Under the pieces are notes generated by a model. It did not search any database. It worked only from the letters and a program-made list of their open reading frames with translations, and was not told where the DNA came from. Of a DNA stretch of 23,970 nucleotides, positions 1 to 8,351 are shown in pieces. A program made the translations under genes and the position numbers. Origin of the DNA: Oscillospiraceae bacterium (lineage in GTDB: Bacteria > Bacillota > Clostridia > Oscillospirales > Ruminococcaceae); assembly GCA_016295145.1 (NCBI GenBank), contig JAEDLR010000028.1:1-23970 (forward strand), given 5' to 3'. Each line of letters starts with the position of its first letter. Position 1 is the stretch's first letter.

Positions 1-66
1 TGTCAGCAGCAGTAATGAAACAGTCAGGGCAATCGTCGTTGCACCTGCACGAAAAAACGGCTTCAT
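1..66 (-). CDS. Exported protein, N-terminal fragment (cut by window edge)
   Basis: Only the first 22 codons are present; the rest lies beyond the left edge. They read as a basic start followed by an uninterrupted hydrophobic stretch (M-K-P-F-F-R-A-G, then T/I/A/L/V residues ending in four leucines), as in a signal peptide or first membrane helix. A strong ribosome binding site (AGGAAAGAAGG on the minus strand) sits just upstream of the ATG, which supports a real start. Function cannot be told from this much sequence. Confidence 0.6.
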   Translation of the reverse strand, partial: MKPFFRAGATTIALTVSLLLLT

Positions 67-164
67 ATATCATCCTTCTTTCCTGTGGTAGTATTCATTG
101 TACGGCTTCATTGTACCCCCGATATTATGAAGATTATGTGAACAAGAGCCGAAAGCAAACTGAA

Positions 165-188
165 ATCGCCCCGCAAAAGCGGAGCGAT
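165..188 (-). terminator. Hairpin after the 199-795 gene
   Basis: ATCGC-c-CCGC, an AAAA loop (TTTT on the minus strand), then GCGG-a-GCGAT: nine pairs with one mismatch, 11 bases past the stop of the minus-strand gene. The T-tract after it on the minus strand is weak (TTTCAGTTT), so termination is likely but not certain. Confidence 0.5.
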
Positions 189-198
189 CACGATATAT

Positions 199-795
199 TT
201 ATGACTGACTGCCGGGGACATCCAGCAAGTACCATTTGCCGTCGATTTTATACACACGCGCGTATTCTGTCATGCTGATGGCGTTTTCCCCGCCCGCCCC
301 ATTCATCGGGTTCACATAGGAATACACCACATCCAGCTTGACCTGCCAGCCCTCGGAGATATCCACTTCTACCTGATACTGCTTACAGATGCCCTCCTCC
401 AACTTCGCCAAATAGGATTCCTCAATGGCAGTTTTGCCAGCATAATCCATGTCTACATTGCAGCCATCACCAAAATTGGCACGCACGGTGGAGATCATGG
501 ACGCGCACATGGTATGAATGGTCATGGAATCCTCCGAAACATCGGCATCCACCAGCCACGCAGGGAACGCCATGCACATTTTATCGGCATTTTGTGCTTC
601 CAGTGCCTTATAATACAGTTTAATCGGCTTTTGATAACGGTCGCGCACCGCCAGAAAAACGATCACCGCAACCACCAGCACGCAAAGTACCACCGCCAGA
701 CGCGCCGCACGCTGTGTACCGGTGGTCACCTTTGCCACCATGGGCTGTTTGGGAGGCAAAATCCCGTAACTCTCGCCCTGCTGCGGATTCGCCAT
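199..795 (-). CDS. Hypothetical single-pass membrane protein
   Basis: About 198 residues, not recognised. A short cytoplasmic N-terminus rich in P/Q/G is followed by one hydrophobic helix at about residues 32-50 (A-R-L-A-V-V-L-C-V-L-V-V-A-V-I-V-F-L-A-V) and then a 145-residue soluble part that should lie outside the membrane. The last segment (Y-A-R-V-Y-K-I-D-G-K-W-Y-L-L-D) resembles the end of small extracytoplasmic domains of the DUF4878/NTF2-like kind, but this is only a resemblance. The ATG at 795 is preferred over the GTG at 801 because GGAGGTGA lies at proper distance from it. The gene follows the 798-1745 gene by two bases, so the two are surely co-transcribed. Confidence 0.75.
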   Translation of the reverse strand: MANPQQGESYGILPPKQPMVAKVTTGTQRAARLAVVLCVLVVAVIVFLAVRDRYQKPIKLYYKALEAQNADKMCMAFPAWLVDADVSEDSMTIHTMCASMISTVRANFGDGCNVDMDYAGKTAIEESYLAKLEEGICKQYQVEVDISEGWQVKLDVVYSYVNPMNGAGGENAISMTEYARVYKIDGKWYLLDVPGSQS

Positions 796-797
796 GT

Positions 798-1745
798 TCA
801 CTCACCTCCGCTTGTAGTATCCGTTCCTTCAGGCTTGGTTGCCAGCTGCTCCATCAGCGATTCCAATACGGGAAGCGCTTCATCGTATGCCTTCTGCATC
901 TCCTCCTGAGAGCTCATGCCGGCTGTGGGCAACCGCAATGCAAGATACGCGCCTTCTCTCAGTTCGGATTCCGTGCCCAGCCATTCCTGAAAATAGGTAT
1001 CCTTTAACAGGATGCGGTCATTGTCAATGAAGTCGTATTGTGGGTAACGGGACTCAATCTCAGCATAGACCTTTTCAGCCTCAATGTAGCTGTCCGATTC
1101 GTTATCACCGATGACAAGCATACACATATCGCTTTGCATCTGCACAAGCAACTGCGTATTATACGAAGTAGAGTAATTGCCGGTTTCCATAGTGGATTTG
1201 GACACGGGCACAAACACCACCGATGCCACGCTGCGGTCATCGCCATTGTAATCCGCCAGATCCTGCTGCATCATATCGGAGAGGACTGCGCTTTTGCCAT
1301 AAATCTCATAATCATTAGAGATCAACAGCAGATTCACATCAGCCTCCACTCTGGTCACATAGTCATAAACCAGGAATCCGCCCACTGCCACACAGAACAC
1401 CGCAATGCCCAGCCACCATTTTGAATGATAGAGCCAGTTGCCAATCTTCTCGAAAACAGTATATTCTTTCGGGGGTGCCTGCGCCGGAAAAACCTTATCG
1501 CTTTCGGTGATTACGCCCTGCTTTAAGCGCATCAAGTCCAGCCGCTCATCATAAAGCTCCTTTGCATATTCTTCGCGCGCTTGGTAGGCTGCCTCATTTT
1601 CCTCTGCCTGACGGGCACGCTCTGCAAGTTCTGCCTCCCGTCTGGCTCTGGCTTCCATCATGCGTGCGTTTTCAAACGCAGAGAGGTTTTCATCATCTAC
1701 CGATGCAAGCTGTTCATCGGCAGACTGTTGATCTTTTTCCTGCAT
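798..1745 (-). CDS. Hypothetical membrane protein with N-terminal coiled coil
   Basis: 315 residues, not recognised. Residues about 20-75 are highly charged, rich in A/R/E, and should form a cytoplasmic coiled coil. A membrane helix follows at about 115-135 (W-W-L-G-I-A-V-F-C-V-A-V-G-G-F-L-V-Y), leaving about 180 residues outside. The external part has alternating hydrophobic strands and many Asp/Glu/Tyr/Met, with no motif I can name. It is first in a two-gene unit with the next membrane protein, and both have the same topology, so a shared complex at the cell surface is a reasonable guess. A promoter lies directly upstream; the ribosome binding site is AAAGGAAAG, 10 bases or so from the ATG. 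Confidence 0.75.
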   Translation of the reverse strand: MQEKDQQSADEQLASVDDENLSAFENARMMEARARREAELAERARQAEENEAAYQAREEYAKELYDERLDLMRLKQGVITESDKVFPAQAPPKEYTVFEKIGNWLYHSKWWLGIAVFCVAVGGFLVYDYVTRVEADVNLLLISNDYEIYGKSAVLSDMMQQDLADYNGDDRSVASVVFVPVSKSTMETGNYSTSYNTQLLVQMQSDMCMLVIGDNESDSYIEAEKVYAEIESRYPQYDFIDNDRILLKDTYFQEWLGTESELREGAYLALRLPTAGMSSQEEMQKAYDEALPVLESLMEQLATKPEGTDTTSGGE

Positions 1746-1778
1746 GGGGTTTCTTTCCTTTCAACGATACTGTCATAC

Positions 1779-1807
1779 ATTGTAACACATTCCGCAGGTT
1801 TTGGCAA
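1779..1807 (-). promoter_or_regulatory. Promoter of the 1745-199 membrane gene pair
   Basis: On the minus strand: TTGCCA (1807-1802), 17-bp spacer, TACAAT (1784-1779) with an extended -10 TG. It is about 35 bases upstream of the start codon. Confidence 0.65.
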
Positions 1808-1892
1808 GGGAAAACAATGTTTTTTCATCGTTTCCACACAATCAGGGCCTCTTTGCCGATGACGTACGATGATGTAGCCGAATATCTTCATC

Positions 1893-1921
1893 TTGCAATT
1901 TTACAAAAAATATGGTATAAT
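1893..1921 (+). promoter_or_regulatory. Promoter of the SGNH esterase gene
   Basis: TTGCAA (1893-1898), 17-bp spacer, TATAAT (1916-1921), preceded by an extended -10 TGG. The ribosome binding site GGAGG at 1944-1948 stands 8 bases before the ATG at 1957. Confidence 0.75.
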
Positions 1922-1956
1922 CCGGTAGAAACAAAAACATCACGGAGGTTACTGTC

Positions 1957-3015
1957 ATGCAGATTTTTACACCCTCACATCATGCGCTGCAGTATATGGG
2001 GCGCATTGACATCAATGACCCGGATGCGCCGGTCTTTCATTGGGCAGGCTCTCTCGTCAGATTCCGTTTCAGCGGAAAATATCTGGCAATCACCCTAAAA
2101 GATCACCGGTGTTATGGCGAACCTGCCATCGGCTATGTACTTGACGGCATTGTGGGAAAGCTGAAGCTCTCGGCAGACTGCAATGATATTCCGCAGACGG
2201 TACAGATTCCCGTAGAGCACAACGGTACCCATGAGTGCATCATCTATAAGCGGCAGGATGCCACACACTGCTTTACACTCACAGAGATCCAACTGGAGGA
2301 TACGGGTAATCTGTTTGATGCATCTCCCCTGCCGCAGCGCCGAATCGAATGCTACGGCGACAGTGTCAGTGCCGGCTCGGTGGTAGAGGCTTACGACCAT
2401 GTGGCTGCCTGCGATCCGCCGGTATATGATGCCACCATGGATAACGCATGGTACAGCTATGCCATGCAAACTGCCAGACTGGTTGGCGCACAAATACACC
2501 TCAACGCACAGGGCGGCATTGCGTTGCTTGACCACACCGGCTATTTCGATAACGGCAACTTTGGGCTGGAAACCACCTACAACAAAATGGGATATCTGCC
2601 CTTCTGCGGCTGCTCAGCGTGGGATTTTTCGCGATACACGCCCGATGTGGTACTCCTCGCCGTCGGTCAGAACGATCATCATGTGGGCAATCAGGACAAC
2701 TGTATTCCCGATGATGCCAAAAAGGAGCAGTGGCTGGAAACCTACTGCAACATCATTGACGATCTGATGAAGAAATACCCCGACGCGACCTTTGTGCTTC
2801 TGCTGACGGTTTTGCAGCACGACCCCTTCTGGGAGGGCATGATAGACGATGTCTGCCAGCGGATGCAAAGCCCCAGAGTCAAGCGATTCCGCTTCACACG
2901 AACGGGCATTGCAACACCGGGGCATCCGCGCAGACAGGAACAGTGTGAAATGGCGTGCGAATTGAGCGAATACCTGCTCTCAATGGGTCATTCACTCTGG
3001 GCTTCAGAACGATAA
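1957..3015 (+). CDS. SGNH/GDSL hydrolase, CE2-like carbohydrate esterase
   Basis: 352 residues, built like carbohydrate esterase family 2: an N-terminal beta-rich (jelly-roll) part of about 125 residues and a C-terminal SGNH hydrolase domain. Block I is E-C-Y-G-D-S-V-S-A-G with the nucleophile Ser136; block II has the glycine in N-A-Q-G-G (about 183-187); block III is G-Q-N-D (237-240); block V is G-H-P (322-324), giving the catalytic His323. The residue three places before His is Ala/Thr rather than Asp, so the triad acid seems to be missing from its usual place; Ser-His dyads are known in CE2. There is no signal peptide, so the enzyme should act inside the cell, probably removing acetyl groups from imported oligosaccharides. 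The substrate is inferred from the family only. Its 3' end overlaps the convergent gene by 28 bases. Confidence 0.8.
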   Translation: MQIFTPSHHALQYMGRIDINDPDAPVFHWAGSLVRFRFSGKYLAITLKDHRCYGEPAIGYVLDGIVGKLKLSADCNDIPQTVQIPVEHNGTHECIIYKRQDATHCFTLTEIQLEDTGNLFDASPLPQRRIECYGDSVSAGSVVEAYDHVAACDPPVYDATMDNAWYSYAMQTARLVGAQIHLNAQGGIALLDHTGYFDNGNFGLETTYNKMGYLPFCGCSAWDFSRYTPDVVLLAVGQNDHHVGNQDNCIPDDAKKEQWLETYCNIIDDLMKKYPDATFVLLLTVLQHDPFWEGMIDDVCQRMQSPRVKRFRFTRTGIATPGHPRRQEQCEMACELSEYLLSMGHSLWASER

Positions 3016-3392
3016 GCAAGACACTGCCATATTCTACGGCAAAAGATACCTGCAATCAGGCTCAATACGAACCAGAGCGCGGAAAACGGCAAACAGATCT
3101 GCCCAAGAATATTCATGGGCAGATCGGAATAATCCCATACCCGCCAGCCCATCAGCAGATTATCTGCCACGCCCACGGCAAATTCAAAGGCGGTAATGAA
3201 TACTGCCCCCAGAAACGCACGCCATAGATAATGCGCATTGAGCCGCAGTTCCATATCATACAGCACCATGAGTGCGATGCCGCCTGTGAGGCACATTGTC
3301 CAGTGGGTATATCCACGAAATGCAATCTCAAGCATTGCATACAGGAAAAATCCGAATAAAAATGCGACACCATAGCCTGTAAAGTTCTTCAA
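2988..3392 (-). CDS. Small polytopic membrane protein, possibly CmpB-type (PF06541)
   Basis: About 134 residues with four likely membrane helices (about 6-24, 32-48, 57-80, 95-120) and a W-R-V-W-D-Y-S-D-L-P-M-N-I-L-G-Q-I-C-L-P-F segment typical of Clostridia proteins annotated 'putative ABC transporter permease' (PF06541). The true transport role of that family is unproven. The chosen start is a TTG at 3392, with GGGAG eight bases upstream. A longer reading from an ATG at 3470 would run through a probable -10 (TATACT, 3441-3436) and is less likely. The 3' end overlaps the esterase gene tail to tail, and its promoter region is shared with the divergent malQ. Confidence 0.6.
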   Translation of the reverse strand: MKNFTGYGVAFLFGFFLYAMLEIAFRGYTHWTMCLTGGIALMVLYDMELRLNAHYLWRAFLGAVFITAFEFAVGVADNLLMGWRVWDYSDLPMNILGQICLPFSALWFVLSLIAGIFCRRIWQCLAYRSEAQSE

Positions 3393-3435
3393 TCTTGATT
3401 CTCCCTTCCGTATCTTTTGTGTGGTTTTGGTGTAT

Positions 3436-3480
3436 AGTATATCATGATTCACCGCAGTTATCCTTTGCATTTTGCGGTGA
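3436..3480. promoter_or_regulatory. Divergent control region with 8-bp inverted repeat
   Basis: TCACCGCA (3449-3456) and TGCGGTGA (3473-3480) form a perfect inverted repeat with a 16-base centre, between malQ and the divergent membrane gene. On the minus strand a -10-like TATACT (3441-3436) lies beside it, so the repeat covers the place of the -35. No convincing plus-strand promoter for malQ was found here. It could be an operator for a sugar-responsive regulator or a hairpin in the malQ leader. Confidence 0.4.
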
Positions 3481-3511
3481 TTTGGCGATTTGCAGAAAAG
3501 AGGTTTTGTTT

Positions 3512-5062
3512 ATGCGTGAAAGCGGTATCCTACTGCCCGTATCTTCATTGCCATCCCGACACGGTATCGGCAAGTTGGGCAAGGCAGCCTACCGATTTGT
3601 AGATTTTCTCGCAGAAAGCGGCTGCCGCTACTGGCAGGTGTTACCGCTTTCGCCCACAAGCTACGGCGATTCTCCTTATCAATCCTGCTCTGTGTTTGCG
3701 GGTAACCCCTATCTCATTGACTTTGATCTGCTGTCGGAACAGGGACTGCTCTGTCCTGCGGACTACGACGGCGTTCAGTGGGACAGTGATCCCGATGCAA
3801 TTGATTATGCGCTGCTGTATGAACAAGTCATGCCTGTTCTGCGGACGGCTTATGCCGCATTTACAAAGAAACAATCCGCGGATTACAAGAAATTCTGCAA
3901 GCAGCACAAGCATTGGCTCGACGGATACGGGCTGTTCATGGCACTGAAAACCGTAAACGACGGCAAGGCGTGGAATGAATGGGATACACCCCTTGCCATG
4001 TATCAGAAAGAGGCAGTGACGGCGGCAAAATCAACCTATGCCGATGAAATCGAGTTTTTCCGCTTTGTGCAGTATTGCTTCTTTACGCAATGGTATGCGC
4101 TGAAACAGTACGCCAACAGCAAGGGCGTACAGATCGTGGGGGATATCCCCATTTATGCAGCATACGACAGCGTAGAGGTCTGGAGTGAGCCGAAGCTGTT
4201 TCAGTTGAACAAGGACAAGACGCCCAGGGTGGTTGCAGGCTGTCCCCCTGATCCCTTTGCCCTCAAAGGTCAACTATGGGGCAATCCAATCTGGGACTGG
4301 GAAAGTATGAAGAACGATCATTACAGTTGGTGGCTTGACCGTCTGGCATTTACGCTTTCTATGTACGATGTGGTGCGCATTGACCATTTCCGCGGCTTTG
4401 AAGGCTACTACGCCATTCCCTATGGTGACAAAACCGCTGAACATGGCAAATGGAAAAAAGGCCCGGGCTATGCGCTTTGGAAAGCTGCAAAGGAAACATT
4501 CGGGGAGATAAATGTAATTGCGGAAGATCTGGGCAACATTACACCTGCAGTCATTCGTCTGCTGAAGCGCACAGGTTTCCCCGGTATGAAAGTCCTGCAG
4601 TTTGGATTTGACAGCGATGCAAACAACCCATATCTGCCGCACGCATTTAGCACAACAAATTGCGTATGCTATACCGGCACACATGATAATCATACACTGC
4701 GTGGATGGGTAAAGGCAAACGCGCCGGAATACAACGAATACGCCATGCGCTATCTGAATGTGAAAAAGGAATCGCAGTTGCCAAAAGCCATGCTGCGCGC
4801 TGCATGGGCAAGCATTGCGAGAATTGCCATTGCACCCATTCAGGATTTCCTGAATGCGCCGGCATCGGCAAGAATCAATACGCCCTCCACACTGGGCGGC
4901 AACTGGATCTATCGCACCCAAGAGAGCGACTACACCGAAAAGCTCTGCAAAAAGATCCGAAAGCTGAATGAAACCTACGGCAGATGTACTGCCGCTGCTG
5001 CACCGCCTGCCATTTCCCTGCAGACGGAAAACCATGACAAAGGAGAATCCACCAATGGCTAA
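3512..5062 (+). CDS. malQ: 4-alpha-glucanotransferase (amylomaltase, GH77)
   Basis: 516 residues, the usual length for bacterial amylomaltase. It transfers glucan segments between maltodextrins in the cytoplasm and so makes chains long enough for phosphorylase. The start R-E-S-G-I-L-L-P-V-S-S-L-P-S is the family's N-terminal signature. The catalytic nucleophile is Asp291 in R-I-D-H-F-R-G-F, the acid/base Glu338 in I-A-E-D-L-G, and the third carboxylate Asp392 in G-T-H-D-N-H-T, matching the positions known from Thermus MalQ. The ATG at 3512 is chosen over an upstream ATG at 3395 because AGAAAAGAGG lies 8 bases before it and homology begins there. The last 8 bases overlap the start of glgP, so the two are translationally coupled. 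Confidence 0.95.
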   Translation: MRESGILLPVSSLPSRHGIGKLGKAAYRFVDFLAESGCRYWQVLPLSPTSYGDSPYQSCSVFAGNPYLIDFDLLSEQGLLCPADYDGVQWDSDPDAIDYALLYEQVMPVLRTAYAAFTKKQSADYKKFCKQHKHWLDGYGLFMALKTVNDGKAWNEWDTPLAMYQKEAVTAAKSTYADEIEFFRFVQYCFFTQWYALKQYANSKGVQIVGDIPIYAAYDSVEVWSEPKLFQLNKDKTPRVVAGCPPDPFALKGQLWGNPIWDWESMKNDHYSWWLDRLAFTLSMYDVVRIDHFRGFEGYYAIPYGDKTAEHGKWKKGPGYALWKAAKETFGEINVIAEDLGNITPAVIRLLKRTGFPGMKVLQFGFDSDANNPYLPHAFSTTNCVCYTGTHDNHTLRGWVKANAPEYNEYAMRYLNVKKESQLPKAMLRAAWASIARIAIAPIQDFLNAPASARINTPSTLGGNWIYRTQESDYTEKLCKKIRKLNETYGRCTAAAAPPAISLQTENHDKGESTNG

Positions 5063-7433
5063 TCACGAAACGCTTGCAAAACGTATTTTTGATTCCTGCA
5101 AGAATAAGCTGCAGACTCCCCTTGCACAAACCGATGCCCAGACGCTGCACAATGCCCTGGGTGAAGCGGTCATGCAGGCGATGCTGCCCCGTTGGCAGGA
5201 ATGCCGCAATGCACATATTGCCACGCGCCGCGCCTGCTACTTCTCCATGGAGTTTTTAATGGGAAGAGCCGTATACAACAATTTATACTGCCTTGGCATT
5301 CTGAATGAAATCGCAGCCGAGTTTGAAAAAGAGGGCGTATCGCTTTCCGTGTTTGAAGATATCGAAGATGCAGCACTGGGCAATGGCGGTTTGGGCAGAC
5401 TGGCTGCTTGTTTTCTGGACAGTGCTGCAACCTGCGCACTGCCACTGGACGGCTATGGCATCCGCTATCGCTACGGTCTGTTTAAGCAGTCTTTTGCAGA
5501 TGGCAGACAAATGGAATCTGCCGATGATTGGACACGCTTTGGCGATTGCTGGAGCATCAGACGCGATGACGAGACGGTGACGGTACACTACGCCAATCAA
5601 ACCGTACGCGCAGTACCCTATGATATGCCTATTTTCGGGTATCCGCAAAAGGGCTGCAAGCCACATATCGGCACCCTGCGCCTATGGCAAGCAGAGGCTG
5701 TCAATGCCTTTGATTTTCACACCTTCAACGATCAACACTATTTGCAAGCTGCCGCCGAAACCGTTGCGGCAGAGGATCTCTCCCGTTGTCTGTATCCCAA
5801 TGATGACACCAGAGAGGGCAAGGCGCTGCGCCTGAAGCAGCAGTATTTCTTCTGCGCTGCTTCTCTGGCGGATGCGCTGAAAAAGCATAAGGCACAGTAC
5901 GGTACACTGGACAATCTGCCAGAACAACTTGCAGTACAACTCAACGATACCCACCCAGTGATCGCCATTCCTGAACTGATTCGTCTGCTGATGACGGAGG
6001 GCTATGATTTCTTCAAGGCGCTGGATATGGCAAAGCATATTTTCTCGTATACCAATCATACCATTATGCAGGAAGCGTTGGAAAAGTGGGACTGTGATTT
6101 GATGGATGAACTCATACCTGAGGTATATGCCATCGTACTGCAGATATCCGAGGCGTCTTTGCAGGAACTGTACGCCAAGGAGCTGCCCGTTTCTGCCATT
6201 GAAAATATGCGCATTGTGAAAAACAATCAGGTGCATATGGCAAATCTTGCAATGTATGCGGGAGCATATGTCAACGGTGTGGCAGAAATCCACACAGAGC
6301 TGCTGAAAACCACCGTACTCGCCGATTGGTACGCACTGGCACCGGAAAAATTCCAGAACAAAACAAACGGCATCACCCAGCGCAGATGGCTTGGTGTATG
6401 CAACCCCGAGTTGTGTGATCTACTGGCAGAACACCTCGGCAACCGAGACTTTCTCACCGACCTTTCCCAGCTTGCCAAACTCAGCCATCTTGCGGAAAAC
6501 AAGGAAGTCATGCAGAAATTCATCGGGGTAAAGCAGACCAAAAAACAACAGCTTGCGCAGTTTATCCAGACCCATGAGGGCATTACCATTGACCCCGCGA
6601 CCTGCTACGATGTGCAAATCAAGCGCCTGCACGAGTATAAGCGTCAGTTGTTGAATGCCTTCTCGATTCTGTGGATCTATTTTGGCATCAAGGACGGCAG
6701 CATAACCAATCTGCCGCCGACGACGTTCCTGTTCGGTGCAAAATCGGCACCCGGTTACCGCAGAGCAAAGGCGATCATCAAGTATATCAACGAGATTGCA
6801 AAACGCATCGACAACGACCCTGCCGTCAAGGACCTGATCAAGGTGGTATTTGTTTCGAACTATAATGTTTCCTATGCCGAAAAACTGGTGACCGCCTGCG
6901 ATATCTCCGAGCAGATCTCTACCGCCGGTACGGAGGCATCTGGCACAGGCAACATGAAGATGATGCTCAACGGTGCGGTTACACTTGGTACACTGGACGG
7001 TGCAAACATCGAGATTGTTGCCGCCGCCGGAAAGGAGAACAACTATATCTTCGGCGCAACGGTAGAAGAAATCGAAAAGATCATGCCCGAATATTGCAGC
7101 CGTGCGGTATTTGCCAAGGATGAACGCATCGCCCGTGTAGTAAGAACCCTCATTGACGGTACTGTATCCGATGGCGGTACGGGTGAATTCCGTGAATTGT
7201 ATTTTGCGCTTCTCGACGGTGCAAGCTGGCATAAGCCAGACCACTACTATCTCCTCGGCGACCTGCCCTCTTATGTGGAAACGAAGCTGCGTGCCCTCTA
7301 CGACTACGCTGACCGAGAAACATTTGCTGCAAAGCAATGGCGCAACACCTGCGCCGCAGGGCCGTTCAGCTCCGACCGCACCATTCGTCAGTACGCAGAA
7401 GAATGCTGGCACATCCAGCCCATTGACGGCTAA
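5055..7433 (+). CDS. glgP: Glycogen/maltodextrin phosphorylase (GT35)
   Basis: 792 residues. It splits alpha-1,4-glucan ends with phosphate to give glucose-1-phosphate, using pyridoxal phosphate. Visible family marks are R-A-C-Y-F-S-M-E-F-L-M-G-R near the start, the glycine-rich G-N-G-G-L-G-R-L-A-A-C-F at about 109-120, V-Q-L-N-D-T-H-P, F-Q-N-K-T-N-G-I-T-Q-R-R-W, K-R-L-H-E-Y-K-R-Q, and the cofactor site E-A-S-G-T-G-N-M-K with the Schiff-base Lys635. The ATG at 5055 is used because AGGAG (5041-5045) stands 9 bases upstream and the protein starts there with M-A-N-H-E; longer readings run into malQ. Whether glycogen or maltodextrin is the main substrate cannot be told. It works with MalQ next door. 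Confidence 0.95.
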   Translation: MANHETLAKRIFDSCKNKLQTPLAQTDAQTLHNALGEAVMQAMLPRWQECRNAHIATRRACYFSMEFLMGRAVYNNLYCLGILNEIAAEFEKEGVSLSVFEDIEDAALGNGGLGRLAACFLDSAATCALPLDGYGIRYRYGLFKQSFADGRQMESADDWTRFGDCWSIRRDDETVTVHYANQTVRAVPYDMPIFGYPQKGCKPHIGTLRLWQAEAVNAFDFHTFNDQHYLQAAAETVAAEDLSRCLYPNDDTREGKALRLKQQYFFCAASLADALKKHKAQYGTLDNLPEQLAVQLNDTHPVIAIPELIRLLMTEGYDFFKALDMAKHIFSYTNHTIMQEALEKWDCDLMDELIPEVYAIVLQISEASLQELYAKELPVSAIENMRIVKNNQVHMANLAMYAGAYVNGVAEIHTELLKTTVLADWYALAPEKFQNKTNGITQRRWLGVCNPELCDLLAEHLGNRDFLTDLSQLAKLSHLAENKEVMQKFIGVKQTKKQQLAQFIQTHEGITIDPATCYDVQIKRLHEYKRQLLNAFSILWIYFGIKDGSITNLPPTTFLFGAKSAPGYRRAKAIIKYINEIAKRIDNDPAVKDLIKVVFVSNYNVSYAEKLVTACDISEQISTAGTEASGTGNMKMMLNGAVTLGTLDGANIEIVAAAGKENNYIFGATVEEIEKIMPEYCSRAVFAKDERIARVVRTLIDGTVSDGGTGEFRELYFALLDGASWHKPDHYYLLGDLPSYVETKLRALYDYADRETFAAKQWRNTCAAGPFSSDRTIRQYAEECWHIQPIDG

Positions 7434-7438
7434 ACCCT

Positions 7439-7789
7439 ATGGCAGGAATTCCCAAGATCAAGGAACCAAAAACAAAGTTGCTGCTGACGGCAGGATATTT
7501 GCTGGTACTGGTTGTATGGCGGTGGGTGGATCTACCCTGCGTCTGGCAGTATTTTCTGCATATTCCTTGCCCCGGCTGCGGTATGACCCGCGCGATCCTT
7601 GCAGCTTTGCACTTCGATTTTGCGGCGGCATTTCGGCATCATTTCATGTTCTGGGCGATGCCGCTGCTGTACATCTACTTTTTGTTTGACGGCAAACTCT
7701 TTCGGAAACCAACCATTGACAAGGTGATTCTATGGGGCATTGCACTGGGATTTGCAGGAAACTGGGTAATTCATCTTGTCGCAGTATAA
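7439..7789 (+). CDS. DUF2752 family membrane protein
   Basis: 116 residues with the DUF2752 signature H-I-P-C-P-G-C-G-M-T-R-A (Cys44, Cys47), set between hydrophobic helices at about 14-30, 66-83 and 96-115. The function of the family is unknown; the paired cysteines suggest a metal or redox site at the membrane face. It begins 5 bases after the glgP stop and has no clear ribosome binding site of its own, so it probably depends on translation of glgP. A sugar-related role is suggested only by its position. Confidence 0.85.
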   Translation: MAGIPKIKEPKTKLLLTAGYLLVLVVWRWVDLPCVWQYFLHIPCPGCGMTRAILAALHFDFAAAFRHHFMFWAMPLLYIYFLFDGKLFRKPTIDKVILWGIALGFAGNWVIHLVAV

Positions 7790-7836
7790 AAAAACAGTAT
7801 ATTCCTACAAAACACAACTTTTTGCGACTTTTTCTA

Positions 7837-7865
7837 TTGACAATTCTGGCATTCTATGCTATACT
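7837..7865 (+). promoter_or_regulatory. Strong promoter of zinc-ribbon/TM2 gene
   Basis: TTGACA (7837-7842), exactly 17 bases, TATACT (7860-7865): close to the sigma-A consensus. AGGAGG at 7901-7906 lies 8 bases before the ATG at 7915. No clear terminator separates this from the DUF2752 gene upstream. Confidence 0.85.
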
Positions 7866-7914
7866 TGGTATACTGAAGCGTCACGATGGCGCAATTTGAC
7901 AGGAGGATGTAAGT

Positions 7915-8304
7915 ATGTATTGCAAGAACTGTGGTAAGGAGATCAACGAGAATCAGGCTATCTGCCTGAGCTGTGGTGTGAAAAAGGGTGTCGGTTCTAC
8001 TTTTTGCGAGAACTGCGGTCAGCCTGTTGCAGCAGGCTCTGATGTCTGCCTGAACTGTGGTGTGGCTGTGAAGAAGTCCGGTGCTTCGGGCGATCTGGCT
8101 GGCAAGGATAAGACCACAATGATTATTATTTGCTTGTTGCTGGGTGGTCTTGGTATTCACAACTTCATGATGGGCGAAACCAAGAAGGGCGTTCTGAAGA
8201 TCGTTCTGAGCCTGTGCTTCGGTCTGGGTGGTATTTTGGCTCTGATCGACCTCATCAAAATCTGCACCGACAAGTACGAAGTTGACCCCGACAAGTTCAT
8301 CTGA
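7915..8304 (+). CDS. Double zinc-ribbon, TM2 domain membrane protein
   Basis: 129 residues. Two four-cysteine zinc ribbons stand in tandem: Cys3/6/17/20 and Cys31/34/45/48, each C-x2-C...C-x2-C-G. A short linker leads to a TM2 domain (about 67-120), a pair of membrane helices with the signature G-G-L-G-I-H-N-F between them, ending in a basic/acidic tail. TM2 proteins with zinc ribbons are common in Firmicutes and of unknown function. The strong promoter, consensus ribosome binding site and very uniform codon choice suggest high expression. A hairpin terminator follows directly. Confidence 0.85.
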   Translation: MYCKNCGKEINENQAICLSCGVKKGVGSTFCENCGQPVAAGSDVCLNCGVAVKKSGASGDLAGKDKTTMIIICLLLGGLGIHNFMMGETKKGVLKIVLSLCFGLGGILALIDLIKICTDKYEVDPDKFI

Positions 8305-8320
8305 TTTCATAAATTGCAAG

Positions 8321-8351
8321 AGATGCCGTCTGCAAAGGCGGCGTCTTTTTT
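8321..8351 (+). terminator. Terminator/attenuator between the two zinc-ribbon genes
   Basis: AGATGCCG (8321-8328) pairs with CGGCGTCT (8339-8346, one G-T pair), followed by a run of six T. It ends 7 bases before the GGAGG of the next gene, so that gene is reached only by read-through unless it has its own promoter, which I do not see. Confidence 0.75.

Noticed and set aside
3395..3511. Longer malQ start at 3395
   Set aside because: The 39 extra residues are Cys/Trp-rich without homology, overlap the divergent promoter region, and a good ribosome binding site precedes 3512.
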